Below, one piece after another: positions 1 through 8,926 of a DNA stretch of 61,852 nucleotides (position 1 is its first letter; the number at the start of each line of letters is the position of its first letter). A program made the position numbers and the translations under genes. Below the pieces are notes generated by a model. That model was not told the origin of the DNA, made no database searches, and was given only the letters and a program-made list of their open reading frames with translations. Origin of the DNA: Myxococcales bacterium (GTDB taxonomy: Bacteria; Myxococcota_A; UBA9042); NCBI GenBank assembly GCA_009692465.1, contig SHZD01000006.1, positions 1 to 61,852 of the forward strand, in the 5' to 3' direction.

Positions 1-182
1 CGGCGCTTTCCTCCTAGACAGTTCGCAGGACTGTCTCATTGGCGTACGCAAGTACGCCTCAGTCGTCAAGCCCCTTGCTCCTTGTCGAGCGACAGCGAGC
101 GACAGCGAGCGACAGCGAGCGACAGGGCACTGGCATCCCAAATCGGGGGCCGCAGGGAATTTCGGTGGTGAATTTGGGTAGT
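1..182 (+). repeat. R1 dispersed repeat, copy 1 (3' portion at window start)
   Basis: Begins mid-element with two hairpins (AGACAGT/ACTGTCT and GGCGTAC/GTACGCC), then CCTTGCTCCTTGTC, four decamer units GAGCGACAGC, GGCACTGGCATCCCAAATC and the conserved end GGTGGTGAATTTGGG. Bases 1-113 are identical to the last 113 bases of the window. Short reading frames across it recur at every copy and are repeat-derived, so I do not treat them as genes. Confidence 0.9.
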
Positions 183-470
183 CGACCGCCGCGCTGGTTC
201 AATCCAGCCCGACGGCTGCGCCCTTCGTCCGCGGTTGACGAGCAGGTCCTCACCGGCAACCGCATTGGCAGATCGCCAGATTCTCGAGCGGCACAGGCGC
301 ACTGGAGCATCACTGGGCTGGCGTGTTGCTCTTTTTCACCGCCCTGCTAACCTTGCCGACGCGAGCGCGTAGTGGCCCAATTTGGGCAGCGGAAACAGGG
401 CAAAAGTGGCGCCCCGACCGTGACTAAACGCGCCCAAAACTTTGCATTTTCGTACAACTGGAGGAAAAGC
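183..470. other. Intergenic, no gene recognised
   Basis: Between the R1 end and the first supported gene. A reading frame runs through from R1 but has arbitrary composition and no start context. The leader of the next gene lies here, including its GGAGG at 460-464. Confidence 0.5.
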
Positions 471-905
471 ATGGCGGCTTCCGCGTTTTCGCATGACCAA
501 ATGATCAGTGCCTTTGAGTCGCGCTTCGACTACATGACCGCGCGCACCATGTTGAGTGAAGTGCTTGACAAGGCAGGCGTCGGCAAGTCCGGCGCCTATG
601 ATGGCGCGGCACTGGCTAAGATCTCAGCGACCGTGGAGCAAGCTGTAGCGCGACCGCAAGCGATCTTGGCCAAGTTGGCCACCAGTGGCGGCTCTGCCGC
701 AGCAGCGGTTGCAGCACCCAAGGCCGCCGAGCCGGCCAAGGCTGAGGCCAAGGCCGAAGCCAAGAGTGAGCCCAAGGCTGAGTCAAGTGCCGAGGCCGCG
801 GCGGCCCAACCCGCAGCTGCCGCTGACGCCGCTACAGGCGACGCTGCCACCGAAGAGGGCGCAGACAAGCCGGCCGAAAAGAAGAGCAAGAAGAAAGAGG
901 GCTAA
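471..905 (+). CDS. Small protein with Ala/Lys-rich tail, unknown function
   Basis: I do not recognise a family. The start at 471 is preferred over an upstream in-frame start at 372 because GGAGG lies 6 bases before it. The protein is about 144 aa. The first 70 residues look folded and helical (SHDQMISAFESRFDYM, then TARTMLSEVLDKAGV). The remainder is low-complexity Ala/Pro/Lys/Glu sequence ending in a basic KKSKKKEG tail, as in nucleic-acid-associated or disordered bacterial proteins. It is followed directly by R3-like repeat sequence. A DNA/RNA-binding accessory role is only a guess from the charged tail. Confidence 0.6.
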   Translation: MAASAFSHDQMISAFESRFDYMTARTMLSEVLDKAGVGKSGAYDGAALAKISATVEQAVARPQAILAKLATSGGSAAAAVAAPKAAEPAKAEAKAEAKSEPKAESSAEAAAAQPAAAADAATGDAATEEGADKPAEKKSKKKEG

Positions 906-911
906 GGAGTT

Positions 912-1155
912 GTTGCGGAAAAAGGCAATGTGGGGCTGGTTCCCAATGCCTACTTCGCGGATCGCAAGCTGTCGCCCTTTCAAGTCGACTCGTCTGGCCG
1001 ATCTTTTCGCCAATCGCCCGAGTTGTGCTTGTATGCACGCTAAAATACAGTGGTTTTCAGTTTCGCCGGTTGCACCGGCTGGCGACCGTGACGGCATACT
1101 TTTCGCCACCCAAGAGCCCGCGCAAAATCAAGTCGATCTTGCTTGGGCCCTAACC
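912..1155 (+). repeat. R3 dispersed repeat, copy 1 (diverged)
   Basis: Contains the R3 core (a GATCGCAAGCT block, then CCTTTCAAGTCGACTCG) and, about 100 bases later, the R3 arm CAAAATCAAGTCGATCTTGC plus GGGCCCTAA. It lies immediately after the stop of the 471-905 gene and in the same orientation, as at the other R3 copies. The match is looser than for the copies near 19.0 and 27.4 kb. Confidence 0.5.
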
Positions 1156-1375
1156 TCAAATCGCCCTGCAAGCCCGCCTCAGCGTCGGTTGGTTCATCGC
1201 AAGCTGCCACCGCCACCGAAAATACACATTCGCCGTCGCGCGCTCGCTGCCTTCAGTGGTAGCATGGGCCACCGGCAGTGCTGCCGGACGCGCCTTGGAG
1301 CTTGGTTTGTCCCCGAATCTACAGGTTCTGGATGCGGCATCTGCAGCAATCGCACCCCCTACTGCGCTCGATCCC

Positions 1376-2323
1376 ATGGCTCGGGTCGGTGGCGCCAACA
1401 CCGTGCAGACCTTGCGCAGCTTGCGCGACGACGATGGCAGCGAAGCCTTTGAAATCGAAAATGATTTCTCCTTTGACTTGAGCGGCCCGCACCAGATCGC
1501 CGTGCCCAAGCGTCAACAAATTCCACAAGATCCGGCCAACTTGGAGCGCCGGATTTCGCACCTTTTTACCCGCGCCAGCAAAGATTTTCAGTTGTTGCAG
1601 GCTGGCGACAAGGTCATGGTCTGCATGTCCGGTGGTAAGGACAGCTATGGGCTTTTGCATTTCATGCAGCGCGCGCAGAAGCACAGTCCGATCAAGTTTG
1701 ACGTGATCGCGGTGCACCTCGATCAAGGCCATCCCGGCTTTCCGCTGCACACGTTGGAAGACTACTTGCGCAACAGCGGTTCGCCCTACGAAATCGTCCA
1801 CTCCCATACCTATGCTATTGTTATGGAAAAGCTGGAGCCCGGCAAAACGACTTGTTCACTCTGTTCACGCTTGCGGCGCGGGATTCTGTACGACACGGCC
1901 AAGAGGCTGGGCTGCAACAAGATTGCTTTGGGCCACCACCGCGACGACATGGCCGCCACATTGTTGCTGAATCTGTTTTTTTGCGGCCAACTCAAAGCGA
2001 TGCCGGCCAAGCTGCGCGCCGATGACGGCATCAACACGGTGATTCGTCCATTGGCCTATGTTCCCGAGGCGATGTTGGTTAAATGGGCGCAACTTCAGAA
2101 GTATCCACTGATCCCCTGCAACTTGTGCAGCCGTCAGCCCGACCTGAAACGGGCGCAAATGAATACGCTGCTCGCTGATATTGATCGCCGCTACCCCAGC
2201 GCCCTGCCGTCTGCCCTTCACGCTGTGCAAAACGTCAAGCCACGCTTCTTGCTTGATCGCAATCTGTACGACTTTGAAGCTACTGCCGGGGCGGCTGACC
2301 GCGACGACGACGCGTTTGGCTAG
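1376..2323 (+). CDS. ttcA: tRNA 2-thiocytidine biosynthesis protein TtcA
   Basis: TtcA-type PP-loop enzyme that adenylates and thiolates C32 of certain tRNAs using an iron-sulfur cluster. From this start, the PP-loop SGGKDS is at residues 85-90, followed by the TtcA cysteine pairs CSLC (160-163) and CNLC (248-251) and the GHHRDD motif. The frame is open upstream to a GTG at 1256, but that extension has no TtcA-like sequence and no Shine-Dalgarno. GTG 1502 is also possible, so the N-terminus is uncertain. The TAG stop is formed by the CTAG at the left edge of repeat R2 copy 1, so the natural C-terminus may have ended at, or been cut by, the insertion. Family assignment is firm. Confidence 0.9.
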   Translation: MARVGGANTVQTLRSLRDDDGSEAFEIENDFSFDLSGPHQIAVPKRQQIPQDPANLERRISHLFTRASKDFQLLQAGDKVMVCMSGGKDSYGLLHFMQRAQKHSPIKFDVIAVHLDQGHPGFPLHTLEDYLRNSGSPYEIVHSHTYAIVMEKLEPGKTTCSLCSRLRRGILYDTAKRLGCNKIALGHHRDDMAATLLLNLFFCGQLKAMPAKLRADDGINTVIRPLAYVPEAMLVKWAQLQKYPLIPCNLCSRQPDLKRAQMNTLLADIDRRYPSALPSALHAVQNVKPRFLLDRNLYDFEATAGAADRDDDAFG

Positions 2324-2538
2324 GAGCGTGTCGGAGTATTCCGACTCGCTCCTAGCGCCGTCTGAGTAGACGGCGGCAACTGTCCGAAACTGCACGAATT
2401 TGATTGGGCCAGTTCTCCGGGCAGTTCTTGGACAGTTGAGAATATCTGAATGGCTAGGAGACTGTCGGATCGTAATAGATTCATTGTGTATAGCCCAATA
2501 GACATTCAAAATGCGTTTGATTTCCGACAGGCTCCTAG
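2320..2538 (+). repeat. R2 MITE-like repeat, copy 1 (219 bp)
   Basis: Starts and ends with CTAG. The left end is a palindrome (CTAGGAGCG, GTCGGA, GTAT, TCCGAC, CGCTCCTAG) and the right end reads TTTCCGACAGGCTCCTAG. Internal stems include CGCCGTCT/AGACGGCG and CAACTGTCC/GGACAGTTG. The left CTAG supplies the ttcA stop codon. Confidence 0.9.
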
Positions 2539-2539
2539 G

Positions 2540-2650
2540 CAGCCGATCGAGTAGGATTTGCGCGCAGTGCCCGTGCTTGTTTCGTGGGTCGCGAGCGATC
2601 GCTACTTTCCTGCACCGGTCAGCTGGCCGAGCCGGTCGAAAGGGATTCGA
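2540..2650 (+). repeat. R3 dispersed repeat, copy 2
   Basis: Carries GCCGATCGAGTAGGATTTGC, then CAGTGCCCGTGCTTGTTTCG and GGGTCGCGAGC, all shared with the copies at 5.6 and 19.0 kb. It is in the orientation of ttcA, from which R2 copy 1 separates it. Confidence 0.6.
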
Positions 2651-2697
2651 CCCAAATGCCGTCTTCCACGCACCTAGTCCTGCGGGGGCCCTAAGCC

Positions 2698-4590
2698 ATG
2701 GCCACGACCGATACCGACGTTCGTCCACCGGATGCGGTCCGCACCGCCGAAAATGGGCGCCTCGAACCGCCTCGCGTCGCCGCCAATTGGCCCGGCGGCA
2801 TCGATGTGGCAACACTGGCAGGAGTCCTTGAAAATCAAGGGTTATTGACCGCCCAACAAGTGGAAGACGTCGGTCGAATGGCGGACCGCCGCAAGGTGGT
2901 GATCGACCGTCAGCGGCAGGCCGACAATGCCGAGGACTATGTGCCGACCAGCGCGGCCGAAGTCATCGCCAGCTTGCAAATGGTCACACCGACGGGCTCG
3001 CAGTTGAACGAAGAGCGCATTCAACACGCGCTGGCCAAAGCCGCCAACTACAAGTTTGTCCGCATTGACCCGCTCAAACTCGACGCTCGGTGGGTAACAT
3101 CTGTTGTTTCACGCAGTTATGCTCGGCGCAACTGCTGCTTGCCGTTGGGTCGCGCCAACGGTCGCTTGGTGATCGCCACCGATAGCCCGTTTATTGGCCC
3201 TGCCCTCGATACTTTGGAAACCCGCGATGGTCAGGCCGCCGATCTGGTGATCTCGATCCGCGCCGACATTTTGCGCTTTATCGACGACGTTTTTGCCTTT
3301 CGCGCCACGATTCGCAATGCCGCCGCTGACTTGGGCGACACCACCATCGACATTGGCAATTTTGAACAGTTGGTCCGCATTGGCCAGCAGGGCAAGGAAG
3401 TCGAAGGCGACGACCGCAACGTCATCCGCGCGGTCGATTTCTTGTTGCAATACGCGCTGGATCAGGGCGCGTCCGACATTCACCTCGAGCCCAAACGCGA
3501 ACAGGGTCATGTGCGGCTGCGCATTGACGGTGTATTGCACGGTGTGCATTCGCTGCCCAAGGTGGTGCATGCGGCAGTGGTGTCGCGAATTAAGACGGTG
3601 GCCCGACTCGATATTGCCGAAAAGCGTCGGCCTCAAGACGGCCGCATCAAGATCCAACACTGCCCGCCCAACATGCCGCCGCGTGAAGTCGAATTGCGAA
3701 TTTCGACCTTGCCGACCGCGTTTGGTGAAAAATGCGTGATGCGTATTTTCGACCCGACGATTTTGTTGCAGGATCTCAGCGGATTGGGGATGTTTTCTCG
3801 CGACCTGGACACCGTGCAAAGCCTAATTCGGCGGCCGCACGGTCTGGTGCTGGTGTGCGGACCGACTGGCTCGGGCAAAACGACGACGCTGTATTCGTGT
3901 CTGCGCGCCATTTCCAGTCCCAACATCAATATCACCACCATCGAAGACCCGATCGAAATGGTCATCGAGGACTTCAATCAGACCGCGGTGCAGCCCAAGG
4001 TCGGCCTCACGTTTGCCGGCGCTCTGCGCACGCTGCTGCGCCAAGATCCTGATGTGATTATGGTTGGCGAAATTCGCGATCCGGAGACGGCCCAAAACGC
4101 CATTCAAGCGGCGATGACCGGCCACTTGGTGCTGTCGACGGTGCATACCAACGACGCGCCAGCGACGATCGCGCGGCTTTTCGACTTGGGCGTCCAGCCT
4201 TATTTGCTGGCGGCGACCCTGCTTGGGGTGGTCGCTCAGCGGCTGCTGCGCAACGTCTGTTTGCATTGCCGCCGCGAGACTGAACTGGCCCCTGAGCAAA
4301 TCGCCGCGCTCGGCTTAGAGACCGGCGGCGATCGCTTTGCGGTGTGGCGCGGCAGTGGCTGTTCGCATTGCCGCGATACCGGGTTGCGTGGGCGGACCGG
4401 CATCTATGAAGTGATGCCCATTGGCGACAAACTTCGCAGATTGGTTGCAGAAAAGGCCGACGCCGGTCGCCTGACTCGCCAAGCGATGGAGGACGGCATG
4501 ACCAGTTTGCGCGAAGCCGCCATCAAGAAGATGGCGCTGGGCCTGACCAGTTTCGATGAGGTGCTCAGAGTCACGACTGAGGCGGAATAG
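2698..4590 (+). CDS. GspE/PilB-type secretion or pilus assembly ATPase
   Basis: Cytoplasmic hexameric ATPase of the type II secretion / type IV pilus family, 630 aa. An N-terminal MshEN-like domain spans roughly residues 40-190. The Walker A GPTGSGKTT is at 388-396. The Walker B stretch DPDVIMVGEIRD lies near 450-460, followed by a His-box region (GHLVLSTVHTNDA). A zinc-binding C-terminal module has CLHC (521-524) and CSHC (555-558). These features are shared by GspE and PilB, and no pilin, secretin or other secretion gene is nearby to decide between them. The ATG at 2698 fits family length. The stop overlaps the next gene's GTG by one base, suggesting translational coupling to the Hsp33-like gene. 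Confidence 0.88.
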   Translation: MATTDTDVRPPDAVRTAENGRLEPPRVAANWPGGIDVATLAGVLENQGLLTAQQVEDVGRMADRRKVVIDRQRQADNAEDYVPTSAAEVIASLQMVTPTGSQLNEERIQHALAKAANYKFVRIDPLKLDARWVTSVVSRSYARRNCCLPLGRANGRLVIATDSPFIGPALDTLETRDGQAADLVISIRADILRFIDDVFAFRATIRNAAADLGDTTIDIGNFEQLVRIGQQGKEVEGDDRNVIRAVDFLLQYALDQGASDIHLEPKREQGHVRLRIDGVLHGVHSLPKVVHAAVVSRIKTVARLDIAEKRRPQDGRIKIQHCPPNMPPREVELRISTLPTAFGEKCVMRIFDPTILLQDLSGLGMFSRDLDTVQSLIRRPHGLVLVCGPTGSGKTTTLYSCLRAISSPNINITTIEDPIEMVIEDFNQTAVQPKVGLTFAGALRTLLRQDPDVIMVGEIRDPETAQNAIQAAMTGHLVLSTVHTNDAPATIARLFDLGVQPYLLAATLLGVVAQRLLRNVCLHCRRETELAPEQIAALGLETGGDRFAVWRGSGCSHCRDTGLRGRTGIYEVMPIGDKLRRLVAEKADAGRLTRQAMEDGMTSLREAAIKKMALGLTSFDEVLRVTTEAE

Positions 4591-5570
4591 TGAGCAAAAG
4601 CAAGTATTTTGACCACGACGGCGTCCCTACCGCTGAGGCCGTTCGGGTCTTGGCTGAGCGCCACGCTCTGCGCATGTCGGCGCCGACCACATTTGTGGAC
4701 CCGGCGCCGCCCGTGCAAGTCGATACCCTCTGGCGAGGGCTGTTGCGCGGCGGTCAGGCGCGCATCTTAGTCGTGCGCGCCACCGCGGCGGTGCAAGAGG
4801 CAGCGCGCCGGGTGCAGGCTTCGGCGGATGTGACCCAATTGCTGGGCGAGTTGGTGGTCAACACTTTGCTAGTGCGCTCGACGCTGAGCCCCGACGAGCG
4901 CCTGCAGATTCACATAGAGCATCAAGGTCCCGCCGGCAAGATCGCTGTGGATGCGTGGCAAGCGGGCGGAGTGCGCGCGTATGTGGCGAAACCGCAAGCT
5001 GAAAAGCGCGAGTTCGGCTTCCTGGTCGGCGCCGGTACTTTGCATGTTTCGCGCAGCGTTGGCGGCCGCAGCTACGCCAGTACAGTCACGCTGGATGGCG
5101 ACGGCATCGACGATTTCGTCATGAATTACCTGTTAGAATCCGAACAGATCTTGTCGCTGGTCCGCTCGGAAGTCACAGTTGACCACGAGGGGCAGGTGGC
5201 GCATGCATTGGGCTATTTGGTGCAGTTGATGCCCGAGGGCAATCGCGACGACATCGCCAAAGTATTGGATAATTTGAAGTCTATTGGCCCACTTGGCGAC
5301 GGAATGAGCGCTGACGATCCGGATGGCCGCCTGTGGGCCAACGCCATCTTAGCCGGGTTCAAATGGGATCAAGTCGCGCGCGAAAGTGTAGCCTTCCTGT
5401 GCCGTTGCAGCCGCGATCGCATGTTGTCGATGTTGTCGAGCTTGCCCGCCAGAGATATCGCCGAGCTCGCTGCCGGCACCGCGCCGCTCGAGCTCGTGTG
5501 CGACTATTGTCTGAGCAAGTTCGCGGTCAAACCGGCAGAATTGCGCGCACTTTTGGCAGAGCCGTCGTAG
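4590..5570 (+). CDS. hslO: Hsp33 redox-regulated chaperone
   Basis: Holdase chaperone that is activated when its zinc-bound cysteines are oxidised. The diagnostic C-terminal zinc centre is visible: CRC at 271-273 and CDYC at 304-307, i.e. CxC-X30-CxxC, within the family spacing. The upstream region (about 60-260) has the Hsp33 core pattern, including a GDGIDDFV-YLLESEQ segment. At 326 aa it is somewhat longer than the usual 290, with a non-conserved N-terminus. The GTG start overlaps the stop of the GspE/PilB-like gene. R3 copy 3 follows the stop. Confidence 0.85.
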   Translation: MSKSKYFDHDGVPTAEAVRVLAERHALRMSAPTTFVDPAPPVQVDTLWRGLLRGGQARILVVRATAAVQEAARRVQASADVTQLLGELVVNTLLVRSTLSPDERLQIHIEHQGPAGKIAVDAWQAGGVRAYVAKPQAEKREFGFLVGAGTLHVSRSVGGRSYASTVTLDGDGIDDFVMNYLLESEQILSLVRSEVTVDHEGQVAHALGYLVQLMPEGNRDDIAKVLDNLKSIGPLGDGMSADDPDGRLWANAILAGFKWDQVARESVAFLCRCSRDRMLSMLSSLPARDIAELAAGTAPLELVCDYCLSKFAVKPAELRALLAEPS

Positions 5571-5589
5571 GCGCGCGGCCGCTCAACAC

Positions 5590-5740
5590 AAGACTGGCTC
5601 GCTAGAGAGCCGATCAAATAAGATTTGCTCGGCGTCTCAGTGCTTGCTTTGTGGGTCGCGAGCCTGCGCCACTTATTCAGTGGCCTGCGGGTTGGCGTCA
5701 GGCCGCTCCGTTTTATTTGGGAATTCTTTGAGGTTCGGCG
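5590..5740 (+). repeat. R3 dispersed repeat, copy 3
   Basis: Contains GAGAGCCGATCAAATAAGAT, GTGCTTGCTTTGTGGGTCGC and GCCGCTCCGTTTTATTTGGG. It lies about 20 bp after the hslO stop and in the same direction. Confidence 0.65.
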
Positions 5741-5756
5741 TTAATTGGTCGGGTCT

Positions 5757-5963
5757 CTAGGAGCGTGTCGGAGTATTCCGACTCGCTCCTCGCGCTGTCT
5801 GGCTAGACGGCGGCAACTGTCCGAAACTGCACGGATTCACTCCGGGCAGTTCTTGGACAGTTGAGAATTTCTGAGAAGCTAGGAGACTGTCAGATCGTAA
5901 TAGATTCATTGTGTATAGCCGGATAGACACTTTATAAACGATTAATTTCCGACAGGCTCCTAG
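5757..5963 (+). repeat. R2 MITE-like repeat, copy 2 (207 bp)
   Basis: Short R2 subtype that lacks a 12-base internal segment present in copies 1 and 4. CTAG is present at both ends. The right CTAG supplies, on the minus strand, the TAG stop of the TatT-like gene. Confidence 0.9.
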
Positions 5964-6973
5964 GGCGCCGGAAAAAACGTATCCACGTCCTTGAGTAGCG
6001 CCTCCGCTTTGCGCTTCTCGACCGCCATTTCCGGGACCATGTCGGCAATGGCATCGCCCTTGGCCGCGCGGACCGTGGCCAGCAGCGATTCAAACAGCGT
6101 GCGGCACGGGTGAACGGCGGGAGTCGGCGCATCGTCAGCGATTTTCTTGGTGCCGATGGCGCACATCTTGGACCGCACATCGACCTTGTTGGCGGCGCGC
6201 ACCACGTACATTTCGGCCATCAAGTTGTAGGTGGGCAAATAGGTGGGCGCGCCCTTGATCGACGCCGAAAAGTGCGAAAACGACCGCGCCAAATCGCCTT
6301 CTGGGAACGGTACTTTGGTGTAATAACCGGCCAAATAGCGATCGGGCGCGAAGTGAAAGTAGTCGGGCTTGAGCGCTAAGAGCTTGCTCATGACCGCAAA
6401 AATCAGATCCTTGTTCGACAGGACCTCCAACAAGTCCTTGGAAAGACCGTACTTACCCATGTGGGTGCAAAACCAGTAAATCGGTTCCACCGCGCGATCA
6501 TCGAGCGCGGCCACCACTTCAGCCATGGGCGCGCCGGTGCAAATCTTGCGCTTCAACACTGGGCTGGTCACCGCCAGCGCGGCGGCCGCGTGGGCCATCC
6601 CACGCTCAAAGCCAGCAATCATCGCCGGTTCCTTACTTTCGCCGGCCAAGCGGTGGTAGCCGTCGGCGACCAAGTAATACAACCGCGCCAGTTTGATGCG
6701 AACCACCGTGTTGTTTGGGTCGGCAGCCAACACTTTTTCGTAGCTTTCAATACCAATCAGCGCCTTGGCGGCGTCGCCGCGGGCGGCGAAGGTGGCATCG
6801 GCCTCGGCAAGGTCGCGCTTGGCGGACTCGGCATCGCCCGTCGGCGCGGGCACATCCGCGCACAGCAGATTCGAAGCCATCTTGGACAGACCGAAGGCAG
6901 TCGCTGGGGCCAGCGTCAGCAGGGCTGCCACCGACAAACTGTGTACAATTGCAATAGATTTGCTTTGTAGCAT
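5960..6973 (-). CDS. TatT-like TPR protein (TRAP transporter T-component family)
   Basis: Exported protein of 337 aa with a signal peptide (residues 1-28, ending near ATAFG). The helical TPR-like body matches my memory of the TatT (Tp0956-like) family, notably a PDYFHFAPDRYLAGYYTKVP-type stretch and an FPEGDL segment. Known TatT forms a periplasmic trimer that helps a TRAP-P binding protein take up hydrophobic ligands, but no TRAP transporter genes are in this window, so the role here is inferred from family only. The stop TAG lies inside the CTAG of R2 copy 2. It is the last gene of the long minus-strand run that begins with selB. Confidence 0.65.
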   Translation of the reverse strand: MLQSKSIAIVHSLSVAALLTLAPATAFGLSKMASNLLCADVPAPTGDAESAKRDLAEADATFAARGDAAKALIGIESYEKVLAADPNNTVVRIKLARLYYLVADGYHRLAGESKEPAMIAGFERGMAHAAAALAVTSPVLKRKICTGAPMAEVVAALDDRAVEPIYWFCTHMGKYGLSKDLLEVLSNKDLIFAVMSKLLALKPDYFHFAPDRYLAGYYTKVPFPEGDLARSFSHFSASIKGAPTYLPTYNLMAEMYVVRAANKVDVRSKMCAIGTKKIADDAPTPAVHPCRTLFESLLATVRAAKGDAIADMVPEMAVEKRKAEALLKDVDTFFPAP

Positions 6974-7071
6974 CGAGGCCTCAGATTAGGGTGTGCGCAG
7001 TGCGAAAGAGTGGACAACGGCGGATCGCACTCAGTGTACGCAAGGTTGGGGCGGCGCTACAAGCAGTTGGA

Positions 7072-8217
7072 TTACAGCGAAGCGAGTTCCAGCCGCACAT
7101 GCACATCCAACGCCGTCGGCAGCCGCGGCAGGTCCTTGCGCAAGCCCCACAGGCGCTTGAGGCATTGGCCCACAACCGGGTTGGCATGTTCAATCGCGGC
7201 GATCTTGGCGGTGCCATCGGTCCCAAGCGTGAACTTGACTTGGACTTCGCCCAACATTTCGTCAGGCGATCCGGCGACATGCCGGTCGTAACAGCCGTGA
7301 ATGTCGCTCAGGATTCCCGCTGTTTTCAGCAGTGTCTGGGTGTCCTCAGGCACCGCGATCAGCCACTTTTCGGCCCGTACCCGACTGAGCGGATGCTGTT
7401 TGGGTTGGTAGCGGTTCAGTTCGCGCTTGGCTTCCACTCGCCACTGCCCGTCCATGTTGCGCCGGTTAATTTCGGCCCATGCCCCTTCGGCCAAACGCAG
7501 CGATTGTGCTTCTATATCAAGGGCTTGCTCGTCGACAATTTGCCGCCAATGGGTCTGAACCTCCGTGGGTTCGTCGGCAGGCAACGGGGTATCGCGAATG
7601 ACTTCGGCGACCCGCGACAGCAGCTTGGATTGGTACACGGCGGTCGCAATCGTCCATTCGGTGGCACGGTAGGTGGACACCAGAGCGGAATAATCGCCAC
7701 TCAAGCCCCCTTTGCGCTCAGCCATGCCGCCATCGGTGCTGGGCACTTCGTCGCCGGCAATGTTTTGGCGCAGGCCCCGAATTTGCGCCGCCAACTGCTC
7801 AGCGGGCTTACTGCCCTTGCCAAACGCGATTTTAGCCTGCATGGCCGCGTCGAAACGCGGCGCCAACAACCAAAACTGGGCCTCAGCCGCCCACGCCGCC
7901 TCCGGTCCGCCATTCTTGGGCAAGCCGCTCTTGGCAAACAGCTTGAGAATTTCTTTGCCCTGTTCTTCGACTTTCTTGGCCCAGTGGGCTGCAAAATACA
8001 GCCGCATCAGGCGACCACGCACCGCAAGCAGCTCAGCGGGAGCGATTTTTTGCGTCAACGCCTGCCGCAACTCGGTCTCGGCCCTCGCCATTTGATCTTT
8101 GAGTTCTTGATTCGACTCGGCGGCACCTGCCGACGGCATGGGGATCAGGCCCAGCGCCAGCGCGGTCGCGACTCCTACCGTCGCCAACCGAACCCAATTG
8201 ACCGCCTTGTTCGCCAT
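7072..8217 (-). CDS. Exported protein with AgmX/PglI-like C-terminal domain
   Basis: 381 aa. The start at 8217 is preferred over an upstream in-frame one at 8253 because GGAG precedes it and a signal peptide (to about residue 33, ending SAGAAE) then begins at the N-terminus. The middle is helical with no recognised motif. The last 90 residues follow the AgmX/PglI C-terminal pattern common in myxobacterial surface and gliding proteins: a conserved Cys (HGCYDRH), a GEVQVKFTLGTDG strand, a second Cys (VVGQCLKRL) and a terminal strand. The two cysteines may pair in the periplasm. Exact function is unknown. Confidence 0.7.
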   Translation of the reverse strand: MANKAVNWVRLATVGVATALALGLIPMPSAGAAESNQELKDQMARAETELRQALTQKIAPAELLAVRGRLMRLYFAAHWAKKVEEQGKEILKLFAKSGLPKNGGPEAAWAAEAQFWLLAPRFDAAMQAKIAFGKGSKPAEQLAAQIRGLRQNIAGDEVPSTDGGMAERKGGLSGDYSALVSTYRATEWTIATAVYQSKLLSRVAEVIRDTPLPADEPTEVQTHWRQIVDEQALDIEAQSLRLAEGAWAEINRRNMDGQWRVEAKRELNRYQPKQHPLSRVRAEKWLIAVPEDTQTLLKTAGILSDIHGCYDRHVAGSPDEMLGEVQVKFTLGTDGTAKIAAIEHANPVVGQCLKRLWGLRKDLPRLPTALDVHVRLELASL

Positions 8218-8313
8218 TGCAACTCCGCTCGACTGCACTATGCAGCCACCCATAGCGCAACGGGGCTGCCAAGGCGGTCATTCAACTCCAAGATCGCGGA
8301 TTTTGGCGGATTG

Positions 8314-8883
8314 TCAAGAATTGGGTGCACTACCGTAGCTGTGGGCCAGTTGATCGAGCAACTGCTGCAGCAGTTCATGCAAAAACGGATCGTCAGCGAT
8401 CATCGGCAGCACGCAGCGCGGAGTCTCTTCGAGATACTTGCGAGCCAGGCGCTCGCGCGGCCACTTGAGGCATGAACGCAAGTTGTCGATGCGGTCGGCT
8501 GCCTTGACCTGCCGAATCGGCAACGGTGACTGCCGCAGCACCTGCCAATACTGATCGTCGGTCTTGCGGGCGTTGGGCACTGCGCGCAGTTGCTTGGACA
8601 GGGCACGCACCGCTGAGCTGACATCTTCCCCAAAAAGAGCAGTCAGTTCATTATGGTGGACGTCACAATCCTCCAGAACGTCGTGCAGCAACGCCACCGC
8701 AAGCAGCCACGACTGCCGCACTTGTGGATTGGGATGCTCGGTTTCCAAGATCGCGCGCACTGCCCGCGGATGGACGATGTAAGGCACTTGCGGGGCGCTG
8801 TCGTCGCCCGTGTTGCGCGTTTGGCCGTCATGAGCGCGCTGGGCAAATTCGTCGGCCAGGACTAGATCGACCTCGTCGAACAT
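8314..8883 (-). CDS. HD-domain phosphohydrolase (RelA/SpoT hydrolase-like)
   Basis: 189 aa from the ATG at 8883, which has GGAGG 7 bases upstream; an in-frame extension to 8967 is less likely. Metal-binding HD signature: YIVHPRAV, then LLHDVLEDC, then KAADRIDNLRSC, the arrangement seen in the RelA/SpoT-type guanosine-polyphosphate hydrolase domain and in stand-alone small alarmone hydrolases. No synthetase, TGS or ACT domain is present. Substrate is not determined. A second protein of the same type is at 60988-61578. Confidence 0.8.
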   Translation of the reverse strand: MFDEVDLVLADEFAQRAHDGQTRNTGDDSAPQVPYIVHPRAVRAILETEHPNPQVRQSWLLAVALLHDVLEDCDVHHNELTALFGEDVSSAVRALSKQLRAVPNARKTDDQYWQVLRQSPLPIRQVKAADRIDNLRSCLKWPRERLARKYLEETPRCVLPMIADDPFLHELLQQLLDQLAHSYGSAPNS

Positions 8884-8926
8884 GCGGTGCCTCCGCCGGG
8901 CTAAATCGGCAGTAAGTATATTGATT

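Noticed and set aside
39-350. 103-aa reading frame through R1 copy 1
   Set aside because: Its residues match frames found at every R1 copy on both strands and it has no Shine-Dalgarno; it is repeat sequence read as protein.
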